Assembly (NCBI GenBank): GCA_002426025.1
Contig: DINP01000120.1
Location: 33,462-49,322 of the forward strand
Source: Bacteroidales bacterium UBA5537
GTDB lineage: Bacteria; Bacteroidota; Bacteroidia; Bacteroidales; Lentimicrobiaceae
Reading direction: 5' to 3'
DNA: 15,861 bases
In this document: positions 1 to 6,428 of the stretch, piece after piece
Layout: each line of letters starts with the position of its first letter
Position numbering within the stretch: position 1 is the first letter of the stretch
Notes under the pieces: model-generated
Seen by the model: the letters and a program-made list of their open reading frames with translations, nothing else
The model's database searches: none
Told to the model about the DNA's origin: nothing
Program-made: the position numbers and the translations under genes

Positions 1-1340
1 ACACGGCCTTCAACAGTGGTTTTCACCCCGACCCGTACAGGTTTTTCTTTGGCCTCCATTGCAGTAGCATTTGCTTTTGCTGCAAAAAGAGCCGGCTCAG
101 CAGGGATTTCGTCGGGCGAAGTAATATAACCTGCTACTGCAGAAGCCGCAACGGTTGCAGGTGATGCCAGATAAACAAAACCTTTGCCCTGTTTGCCAGA
201 GAAATTGCGGTTACCGGTGCTGATGGTAATTTCCTCTGGTCCGTTTTGTCCGACCTGACCAGCGGCACAACCTGCACAACCCGCGTTAGAAACCAAAGCT
301 CCGGCATCTTTAAAAATCTTGATCAAGCCTTCGTCAAGTGCCTGTTGCCAGATCAGATCAGTTGAAGGAACAATTTTTAACACTACACCAGGAGCTACTT
401 TCCGGCCTTTCAGAATTTCCGCGGTAACGCGCAGGTCATCAATGCGGCCATTGGTGCAACTTCCGATAAATGCTGAATCAATTTTGGTTTTAAGAACCGA
501 TTGTACCGTTGCATTGTCATGCGGATGTCCTGGATTGGCAACCATTGGTTTGAAACCAGAAATGTCAATATCAAAAACCTGGGTATAAACAGCATTACTA
601 TCGGCAATAACCGGTTCGAAACGCTTTCCGGTCAGATTTTCAAGTTCATTCAGTACCTTGTTGTTGGGTGTGAAAAGCACGATAATAGCTCCCATTTCTG
701 TAGCCATGGAAGAAATGGTAATTCGTTCGTCAAGAGTGAGTTCCTCAACTGCATCGCCATACACTTCAACACTGAAACCAAGCAGTTTGTTGGCTCCGAA
801 CACGGCTAGAAGGTTCAGGACAATATCCTTGGCTGTTACGTTTGCCGGACGTTTTCCTTTAAGATTTATTTTTACCGATTCAGGAACCTTAAACCAAACC
901 GCACCTTTTGCCCAGGCAGCAGCAATATCCTGATCGCCCATTCCCTGGCCGAAAGCACCGATGGCTCCCATGATGTTGGCATGCGAATCAGTTGAAACGA
1001 ATGTAGATCCCGGATAGGCAAGTCCTTTGTCAATGGCAAGATGGGTTCCTATTCCGGCATCCACATCGTAAACCTTAATTCCATTCTGTCGCGAATAGAG
1101 CCGGCAATACTGCTGGTTGGCAGCATATTTCTGATCCGATCCACCGGGATTGCAGTCGAAGGTGAATACGGTTCTTTCAGGATCTGCAATGGTCAGTCCA
1201 TTGTCAATCAGGTTTTTAACTACATTGGCGCCTCCGAAATCGCGGGCTGCACGGGTGTCGATAAATACATCAATTATATCGCCAGGTTTTACCGTTGCCT
1301 GATTTGAGTGGTTGGCAAGAATTTTTTCAATTATTGTCAT
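1..1340 (-). CDS. Aconitase / 3-isopropylmalate dehydratase (LeuC)-family hydro-lyase, 3' end beyond the window
   Basis: The frame is open from the ATG at 1340 to the left edge (446 residues visible, no stop). It is an iron-sulfur hydro-lyase of the aconitase superfamily. The three cluster cysteines are present as C295 (GSCTNG) and C355/C358 (AGCAGC), with the C-x59-C-x2-C spacing of LeuC. The DSH motif (D118-H120), a GxGxH histidine (H100) and the NRNF arginine (R378) are also visible. Several usual residues differ. The Asp-His pair normally near residue 62 is D62-C63. The second active-site arginine of NRNFxxR is K383. The N-terminal HExTSP-like motif of LeuC reads ARDFGGA. About 40 residues follow the AGYI segment where a stand-alone archaeal-type LeuC would stop, so a fused swivelling (LeuD-like) domain may lie outside the window. 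It is the last visible gene of a cluster with the dehydrogenase and HD protein upstream. The family is certain; the substrate (citrate, isopropylmalate or another hydroxyacid) is not. Confidence 0.85.
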   Translation of the reverse strand, partial: MTIIEKILANHSNQATVKPGDIIDVFIDTRAARDFGGANVVKNLIDNGLTIADPERTVFTFDCNPGGSDQKYAANQQYCRLYSRQNGIKVYDVDAGIGTHLAIDKGLAYPGSTFVSTDSHANIMGAIGAFGQGMGDQDIAAAWAKGAVWFKVPESVKINLKGKRPANVTAKDIVLNLLAVFGANKLLGFSVEVYGDAVEELTLDERITISSMATEMGAIIVLFTPNNKVLNELENLTGKRFEPVIADSNAVYTQVFDIDISGFKPMVANPGHPHDNATVQSVLKTKIDSAFIGSCTNGRIDDLRVTAEILKGRKVAPGVVLKIVPSTDLIWQQALDEGLIKIFKDAGALVSNAGCAGCAAGQVGQNGPEEITISTGNRNFSGKQGKGFVYLASPATVAASAVAGYITSPDEIPAEPALFAAKANATAMEAKEKPVRVGVKTTVEGR

Positions 1341-1366
1341 AATATCTGGTTCCAGAAGTTAATAAA

Positions 1367-1939
1367 TCAAATTTTCAGTCTTTCACGGAATGGCTCAAAA
1401 GTCATAAAATCAGCATGGTGAACCACATAGGCTTCGGTAGATCGTTTCACCATATTGCCTTCACCAGCGTGGGTTGCAATAATATGGCATACTTCAGCCG
1501 GAACGCCGCACATTTCGGCAAGCGACACACCTGAGAATGGATGGCGGAGGTATTTACCATAACTTCCCTGAACCGATTTTCCATCTTTCATTTCATATTC
1601 GAGCAGTTTACCAACATCGGCAAGAATGGCACCGGCAATCAATACGTCCATATCAACCGGAAGGTCGGTTTTGAAAAACAGATTCATCTGGTTGCCACAG
1701 TCTTTGGCAATGTGAACCACGGCACGTTTGTGGCCCATAAAAGTTACTTTAAGATCGGGTCCGGCAAGCAGGGTAAATGGAATAGTATTGAGATCGGCTG
1801 GTGTAAGTACACTTTTTTGCAACGCCAGTGCCCAGGTATTAGTAGTGGTTTCGCGTAAGAGTGCATTGTTTATCCATTCAATTTCGGGCCATAATTCTTT
1901 AGCCTGGTTTACGAATTCGGGTTTAATTTCAGGTGTCAT
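1367..1939 (-). CDS. Small HD-domain-fold protein with altered HD dyad
   Basis: A 190-residue soluble protein without signal peptide or membrane segment. The pattern is that of the HD phosphohydrolase fold: first histidine H70 (GHKRAVVH), a helix reading AGAILADVGK at 102-111, H133 (RHP), H152/H157 (CHIIATHAG) and a late H174-H175-x-D177. The element that should read HD(I/V)GK is A107-D108-V-G-K, so the metal-binding histidine of the dyad is missing while the aspartate and the other histidines remain. The family normally removes phosphate from nucleotides or related molecules; with the altered dyad, activity may be lost or may use a different metal set. The gene lies 88 bp after the dehydrogenase and 26 bp before the LeuC-like gene, all on one strand, which suggests a structural or regulatory role tied to that pair. 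The link is inferred from position only. Confidence 0.75.
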   Translation of the reverse strand: MTPEIKPEFVNQAKELWPEIEWINNALLRETTTNTWALALQKSVLTPADLNTIPFTLLAGPDLKVTFMGHKRAVVHIAKDCGNQMNLFFKTDLPVDMDVLIAGAILADVGKLLEYEMKDGKSVQGSYGKYLRHPFSGVSLAEMCGVPAEVCHIIATHAGEGNMVKRSTEAYVVHHADFMTFEPFRERLKI

Positions 1940-1968
1940 GACTATAAAATTTGGTGGTTATTTAATCA

Positions 1969-2002
1969 GCTCCCCTTTGCTTGTTGTTAAACAAAGGGGA
2001 GC
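1969..2002 (-). other. Strong hairpin between dehydrogenase and HD genes
   Basis: An 11-bp perfect inverted repeat, gctcccctttg (1969-1979) and caaaggggagc (1992-2002), with a 12-nt loop. It lies in the 88-bp gap after the dehydrogenase stop codon. On the minus strand it is followed by CTGATTAAATAACC rather than a T run, so it is not a classical intrinsic terminator. It could protect the 3' end of the first cistron, cause partial termination, or mark an RNA processing point that sets different levels for the dehydrogenase and the two genes behind it. Confidence 0.6.
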
Positions 2003-2027
2003 AAAGTATTAAAAAAGAGATGGTTAA

Positions 2028-3227
2028 CTATTTAAGTTTCGCGATTATCGCTTCGGCCATCTGGTGTGTAGAGGCTGCGCCCTGATTGATAACCTCCTGT
2101 GTTCCCTTTAGTTTCAGCATGTCATACGCCCTGGCTTTACCTTCGGCAACCACTTCGCTCACAGCTTTACGGATACGATTGGCCATATCCCACTCATCGA
2201 GGTGCTCAAGCATCATAACGGCAGAAAGAATCATAGCAATCGGATTCACGATGCTGGTTTCATAATCAGCATATTTTGGTGCTGATCCGTGGGTGGGTTC
2301 AAAAACGCCAATGCCAAGCTCAGGATTGAACTGTGCACTGGTAGCAAAGCCAAGTCCGCCAATAAGTCCGGCAAATGCATCGGAAACAATATCGCCAAAC
2401 ATATTTCCTGCCACAACTACATTGTAGTTTTCAGGGTTTTTAGTCAACCACATCATCATGGCGTCAATATTTACATCTTCAACCCAGATATTCGGATACT
2501 CATTTTTACTCATTTCCTGAGCAATTTTGAGCATCATTCCCGAAGTTTCGCGAATCACATTTGGCTTTTCGCAAACAGTAATCTTATTAAAACCACGCTT
2601 TTGAGCATATTCGAATGCTGCTTTAACAATGCGGGTGGTGTATTTTTTGGTGAAGATCCTGGTCGAAACTGCCAGTTCCGGTCGAGGGCACCACGCAAAA
2701 TTATCCTTAAATTTTGGATGGGTCATCAGTGCATCATAAACCTGATCGCCGGGGTTCGTCCATTCAACACCACCGTAAAGTCCCTCAGTATTCTGACGGA
2801 AAATCATTACGTCAACCACAGGCTCTTCAATGTTGCCACCTTTACCTCTACGGACAAAGTTGAGCGGATTGCCGGGCAACGTCTGGCAAGGACGCATACA
2901 GATATCGAGATCAAATTTCTGACGCATGCTCACGATAGGGCTGTAATAGTTGTATCCTTTGCCCTGAAGTTCGGGGGCGAGTTCTGCGGCTGCTTTGTCT
3001 TTTGGTTTGGATGTAATAGCTCCGAAAAGGGCTATTTTATGCTTTTTCAGCAGTTCTATGGTACGGTCGGGCAGGGGATTGCCTTCTTTGCACCAGAATT
3101 CCCATCCAATATCTCCATGCACATATTCAGCTTCAAAACCTGCTGCTTCCAGCACGCGGATGGTTTCATCCAGTACAACTTTTCCTATGCCATCTCCGGG
3201 CAATGTTACAATAGTTCTTTTTGCCAT
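2028..3227 (-). CDS. Isocitrate/isopropylmalate dehydrogenase-family enzyme, probably NADP-dependent isocitrate dehydrogenase
   Basis: A 399-residue cytoplasmic beta-decarboxylating dehydrogenase. It opens with the PGDGIG motif (10-15). Substrate and metal residues are in place: R102 and R112 (SMRQKFDLDICMRPC), R144 and Y151 in FRQNTEGLYGGVEW, which is the isocitrate-type RxNxExxYxGxE motif, K221, D255, and D279/D283 in GDIVSD. The isopropylmalate-type leucine patch is absent, favouring isocitrate. S96 matches the E. coli Icd Ser113 position, but the position equivalent to Asn115 is I98. In the cofactor site THGSAPKYA carries K318-Y319, with Y368 further on; these match residues that select NADP in E. 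coli Icd (Lys344, Tyr345, Tyr391), while the Arg395 position is K372. From alignment by eye I infer isocitrate oxidation with NADP. It is the first gene of the cluster, with a good promoter 44 bp upstream. Other family substrates (isopropylmalate, tartrate, homoisocitrate) cannot be excluded. Confidence 0.85.
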   Translation of the reverse strand: MAKRTIVTLPGDGIGKVVLDETIRVLEAAGFEAEYVHGDIGWEFWCKEGNPLPDRTIELLKKHKIALFGAITSKPKDKAAAELAPELQGKGYNYYSPIVSMRQKFDLDICMRPCQTLPGNPLNFVRRGKGGNIEEPVVDVMIFRQNTEGLYGGVEWTNPGDQVYDALMTHPKFKDNFAWCPRPELAVSTRIFTKKYTTRIVKAAFEYAQKRGFNKITVCEKPNVIRETSGMMLKIAQEMSKNEYPNIWVEDVNIDAMMMWLTKNPENYNVVVAGNMFGDIVSDAFAGLIGGLGFATSAQFNPELGIGVFEPTHGSAPKYADYETSIVNPIAMILSAVMMLEHLDEWDMANRIRKAVSEVVAEGKARAYDMLKLKGTQEVINQGAASTHQMAEAIIAKLK

Positions 3228-3270
3228 TTTTACTGTTTTTTATTTGTTGAATTGATTGCGTTCAGCGTGT

Positions 3271-3300
3271 CAAAAATATGGAACATAACTTCATTAGCAA
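3271..3300 (-). promoter_or_regulatory. Bacteroidota-type promoter for the dehydrogenase cluster
   Basis: On the minus strand a TTG (3298-3300) is followed after exactly 19 nt by TATTTTTG (3271-3278), a full match to the Bacteroidota -33/-7 consensus TTG-N19-TAnnTTTG. Transcription would begin near 3264, giving a leader of about 37 nt before the ATG at 3227. This is the best promoter match in the window. Confidence 0.65.
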
Positions 3301-3399
3301 GGGATTTGAAAAAATATTTTTCACTTTGGTTTTCATAGCTATAGATGCGGTTAACAGGCTCTTTCAGAACTTTAAAAAGTGGTTTCCCGATTTGTTTTG

Positions 3400-3407
3400 T
3401 ATTTTTG
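3400..3407 (+). promoter_or_regulatory. Probable -7 box for cca
   Basis: TATTTTTG fits TAnnTTTG perfectly and lies 22 bp before the ATG at 3430. No convincing TTG -33 element sits 19-21 nt upstream. If real, transcription starts near 3414, which is downstream of the possible GTG start at 3379 and so supports the ATG at 3430 for cca. It is divergent from the dehydrogenase promoter in the same 202-bp region (3228-3429). Confidence 0.45.
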
Positions 3408-3429
3408 CCAACCGAATTTAGCCCCTTCG

Positions 3430-4854
3430 ATGAATTTAAAAGCTCAACTTAACCTTTCCCTTTTCAAAAAAATAGCTGTTTCTGCAGCAGAATTAAATAT
3501 GCCTGTTTATGTGGTTGGAGGTTTTGTGCGTGATATTTTCCTCAAAAGGGAATCGAAAGATATTGATTTTGTTGTAGTAGGCGATGGGGTTAAATTAGCT
3601 CAAAAATTTGCTGCCCGGATTCGTGGACAGCATCAGGTAAATATCTTCAAGAATTTTGGTACTGCCATGGTTCATTATAAGGATTTGCAGCTTGAATTTG
3701 TTGGAGCCCGTAAAGAATCTTATCGCCCCGATTCGAGAAAACCGCAGGTTACAGGTGGAACACTTGAAGATGATCAGAAAAGACGTGATTTTACCATTAA
3801 TGCATTGGCTATAAGTCTGAATGCAGATAATTACGGCGAACTTGTTGATCCATTTGAGGGAGTTATGGATATTGAAAATAAGGTATTGCGTACACCGCTA
3901 GATCCGGATATAACCTTTTCTGATGATCCTTTGCGGATGATGCGGGCAATCAGGTTCTCATCACAACTTGGATTTTCAGTTTTACCAGAAACATTCCAGG
4001 CGATTCATAGAAACCGAGAGCGGATTAAAATAGTTTCCGGTGAGCGGATCAGTGAAGAATTGAATAAAATTATTCTATCGGATGTTCCTTCAAACGGATT
4101 TAAACTGCTCGATGAATCAGGATTGCTTGAACTTATTTTTCCGCAGTTTCTGGCATTGAAAGGTGCCGAATCCCGCGAAGGGAAAGGACATAAAGATAAT
4201 TTTTATCACACACTTGAAGTACTCGACCGCATAGCGCCCAACACTTCCGATCTATGGCTCAGGTGGGCTGCCATACTGCACGATATCGGCAAACCGGCCA
4301 CAAAGCGTTACCATCCTGAACTAGGCTGGACCTTTCACGGGCATGAAGCAAAAGGCGCCCGGATGGTGGCACAGATTTTCAGGCAGATGAGACTTCCGTT
4401 GAACGAGAAGATGAAATTTGTGCAAAAGATGGTTGCCCTGCATCTCAGGCCGATTGTTCTTTCGGAAGAAGAAGTTACCGATTCCGCCATCAGGCGGCTG
4501 CTTTTTGAAGCCGGCGATGATATTGATGACCTGATGACCCTGTGCGAAGCTGATATTACTTCGAAAAACCGCGAAAAGGTAAAACGGTATATGTCGAATT
4601 TTACCAAAGTTCGGCAAAAGCTTAAGGAAATAGAGGAAAAAGACAGGATACGCAACTGGCAACCCCCGGTGAGTGGTGAAATTATTATGCAAACCTTTGG
4701 CCTTGCTCCCGGTAAAAAGGTTGGCCAGATAAAAATGGCTATCCGCGAAGCCATTCTCGATGGTGAACTCGAAAATAATTTTGAAAAGGCCTACCGGTTT
4801 ATGATTGCCGAAGGCATCAGGATGGGATTAACGCCTGAAAATGAATTATCCTGA
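3430..4854 (+). CDS. cca: CCA tRNA nucleotidyltransferase with HD domain
   Basis: This enzyme adds or repairs the 3'-CCA of tRNAs from CTP and ATP. From the chosen ATG it has 474 residues. The N-terminal nucleotidyltransferase domain shows GGFVRD (30-35) and the metal-binding D44-x-D46. RRDFTINALA follows from residue 118, then the neck motif DDPLRMMRAIRF. A C-terminal HD domain carries ILHDIGK with H284-D285, a feature of bacterial CCA enzymes that also have phosphohydrolase activity. I prefer the ATG at 3430 over the in-frame GTG at 3379, because the extra residues resemble no family N terminus and a -7 box lies inside that extension. It is the first gene of a plus-strand group with the pRiA4b ORF-3-like gene and miaA, both linked to tRNA maturation or placed within it. 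Confidence 0.92.
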   Translation: MNLKAQLNLSLFKKIAVSAAELNMPVYVVGGFVRDIFLKRESKDIDFVVVGDGVKLAQKFAARIRGQHQVNIFKNFGTAMVHYKDLQLEFVGARKESYRPDSRKPQVTGGTLEDDQKRRDFTINALAISLNADNYGELVDPFEGVMDIENKVLRTPLDPDITFSDDPLRMMRAIRFSSQLGFSVLPETFQAIHRNRERIKIVSGERISEELNKIILSDVPSNGFKLLDESGLLELIFPQFLALKGAESREGKGHKDNFYHTLEVLDRIAPNTSDLWLRWAAILHDIGKPATKRYHPELGWTFHGHEAKGARMVAQIFRQMRLPLNEKMKFVQKMVALHLRPIVLSEEEVTDSAIRRLLFEAGDDIDDLMTLCEADITSKNREKVKRYMSNFTKVRQKLKEIEEKDRIRNWQPPVSGEIIMQTFGLAPGKKVGQIKMAIREAILDGELENNFEKAYRFMIAEGIRMGLTPENELS

Positions 4855-4856
4855 TA

Positions 4857-4888
4857 TTTGTTTTTTTTATGTGAATCGCTTATTTTTA
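4857..4888 (+). promoter_or_regulatory. Possible promoter before the pRiA4b ORF-3-like gene
   Basis: TTTG (4857-4860), a 20-nt spacer and TATTTTTA (4881-4888) match the Bacteroidota promoter pattern with one mismatch, the last G of the -7 box. It starts right after the cca stop codon and would give a leader of about 23 nt to the ATG at 4918. It could let the second and third genes be transcribed apart from cca. Confidence 0.35.
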
Positions 4889-4917
4889 TTGCGTCAAAAC
4901 AATTAATAATTACTGAC

Positions 4918-5511
4918 ATGCACGTATATCGTTTCAGGTTGTTGTATGAAGCTCAGGAAGAATTTCTTCGCGACTTCGACATCCTGTCATCTCAAACATT
5001 TTTAGACTTTCACAATATTATCAAGGAATCGGCTGAATTGCCCGGGAATGAACTGGCATCATTCTTTGTTTGTGACCGAAACTGGCGCAAAAAGAAGGAG
5101 ATAACGCTTATTAATATGCAAAATGGTGAACCTGTTGAAGACGATGATGACGACAGGAGAGGCCCCAAACGCGAGCGTATGCAAATCTCGGAAATGGATA
5201 AAGTGAGAATTAAGGATATTATTGACGATCCGCATCAGCGATTGCTTTATGAGTATGATTTTCTGAATCCGACCACCTTCTATATTGAGCTCACCCGTAT
5301 TCTCGAAGCCGGCATTAAGGATCAATATCCGCTTTGCGTGAAAAGCGAAGGTAAAATTACGCCGACAAATCTGGTGTTGCCTTTTTTCGAATCGGCAGAT
5401 GCTGATGAGGGAGACATTACGTTACTCAACGAATTTGACGATATCCTCAATAATGAAGATGAGGATGATATTCCAACCGATCCTTCTCTTGAGCAGAGCA
5501 GTGAATGGTAG
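4918..5511 (+). CDS. pRiA4b ORF-3-like / IS1096 passenger TnpR-like family protein
   Basis: A 197-residue soluble protein from the ATG at 4918. Upstream in-frame starts would lie across the likely promoter and add a hydrophobic stretch unlike the family. The N terminus (MHVYRFRLLYEA), the TFLDFH segment and the FFVCDRNW segment are typical of the pRiA4b ORF-3 fold as found in Bacteroidales chromosomes. Two acidic clusters stand out: EDDDDD near residue 76 and a D/E-rich tail over the last 35 residues. No catalytic motif is visible and the biochemical role is unknown. The names 'plasmid' and 'IS1096 passenger' come from first sightings; no mobile element is present here. Its last codons overlap the start of miaA by 7 nt (ATG at 5505, stop at 5509-5511), so the two are probably translated together. 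That places it with tRNA-modifying enzymes. Confidence 0.75.
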   Translation: MHVYRFRLLYEAQEEFLRDFDILSSQTFLDFHNIIKESAELPGNELASFFVCDRNWRKKKEITLINMQNGEPVEDDDDDRRGPKRERMQISEMDKVRIKDIIDDPHQRLLYEYDFLNPTTFYIELTRILEAGIKDQYPLCVKSEGKITPTNLVLPFFESADADEGDITLLNEFDDILNNEDEDDIPTDPSLEQSSEW

Positions 5512-6428
5512 ATCAGGTTTCCTTTCCCCAAAATTCAACACTATTGCTTATTGCAGGGCCGACTGCCGTTGGTAAAACTTCGGTGGCTATTGATGTTGCC
5601 AGGCATTTTGGCTGTGAAATTATTTCGGCCGATTCACGACAATTTTATAGTGAGTTGAAAATTGGCACTGCAACGCCTACTGCAGAGCAACAGAACTACG
5701 TTAAGCATCATTTTGTCGGAAATCTTAGTCTTACCGACAATTACAATGTATCACGCTTCGAGAATGAAGTGCTGGCATTGTTATCTGAATTGTTTGCAAA
5801 AAACAAATTCGTGGTTATGGTTGGAGGGTCGGGTCTTTATATAAAAGCGGTGTGCGATGGTATTGATGACTTACCTGATGTTGATGATGAATTGCGGAAT
5901 TCTCTGCATCAACAGCTTGAAAAAGAGGGAATTGCTTCGATAAGAGCGCAGTTGCAGAAGCTTGATCCAGCATACTATAGTAAGGTTGACCTCGCCAATC
6001 CCAATCGCATTATCAGGGCGTTGGAGGTTTGCCTTGCGACAGGAAAGCCTTATTCCGCTATGCGGAAACAGAGCAGGGCGCAACGCAATTTCAGGATCAT
6101 AAAAATCGGGCTAAATCTCCCACGTAAAGAACTGCATGAGCGTATCAACCAACGGGTTGAAGCGATGATGAAGGAAGGCCTTTTGGATGAAGCACGTTCG
6201 TTTTACCCTCAGCGGGAGCTAAATGCTTTGAATACGGTTGGATACAAAGAATTATTCGACCATTTTGATGGTAAATACAGCCTTGAAGATGCCATTGAAA
6301 AGATAAAGACAAATACCCGACGTTATGCCCGCAGGCAGATTACATGGTTTAAGAAAGAGGCTGATATTTTTTGGTGCCAGCCAGATGCAGCAGAAGTAAT
6401 CGGGCAGATTGAATCAAGACTTACCTAA
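5505..6428 (+). CDS. miaA: tRNA dimethylallyltransferase MiaA
   Basis: Transfers a dimethylallyl group to N6 of A37 in tRNAs reading codons that begin with U. The 307-residue length is usual. The P-loop GPTAVGKTS is at 18-26, followed by ISADSRQFY with D43 at the position of the catalytic aspartate. VGGSGLYIKAV near residue 105 and the C-terminal RRYARRQITWFK segment are hallmarks of the family. The start overlaps the previous gene by 7 nt, so translational coupling is likely. The stop codon lies inside the 3' end of a convergent lipoprotein gene, overlapping it by 8 nt, and no terminator is visible between them. Confidence 0.96.
   Translation: MVDQVSFPQNSTLLLIAGPTAVGKTSVAIDVARHFGCEIISADSRQFYSELKIGTATPTAEQQNYVKHHFVGNLSLTDNYNVSRFENEVLALLSELFAKNKFVVMVGGSGLYIKAVCDGIDDLPDVDDELRNSLHQQLEKEGIASIRAQLQKLDPAYYSKVDLANPNRIIRALEVCLATGKPYSAMRKQSRAQRNFRIIKIGLNLPRKELHERINQRVEAMMKEGLLDEARSFYPQRELNALNTVGYKELFDHFDGKYSLEDAIEKIKTNTRRYARRQITWFKKEADIFWCQPDAAEVIGQIESRLT

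Noticed and set aside
1367..1939. LeuD small subunit for the adjacent LeuC-like gene
   Set aside because: The length of 190 residues and the position fit, but the histidine pattern and the ADVGK helix mark an HD fold, and the aconitase swivel-domain motifs are absent.
1969..2002. Rho-independent terminator after the dehydrogenase gene
   Set aside because: The stem is strong, but no T run follows it on either strand, so full termination is not supported.
2289..3338. A 349-codon open frame on the plus strand opposite the dehydrogenase gene
   Set aside because: It lies antisense to a well-conserved enzyme, has no recognisable family motifs and a composition expected of a shadow frame (rich in Cys, Phe, His, Ile). 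The dehydrogenase frame explains the region fully.
3379..3429. GTG start giving cca 17 extra N-terminal residues
   Set aside because: The extension (MVSRFVLYFCQ...) has no family resemblance and contains the probable -7 box of the gene, so it should not be transcribed as coding sequence.
4858..4917. Longer N terminus for the pRiA4b ORF-3-like protein
   Set aside because: The added stretch is hydrophobic, AT-rich and overlaps the likely promoter; family members begin with a short segment like MHVYRFR.
4918..5511. IS1096 or plasmid-derived mobile element
   Set aside because: No transposase, terminal inverted repeats or target duplications are seen around it. The family name is historical, and the gene is embedded among conserved tRNA genes.
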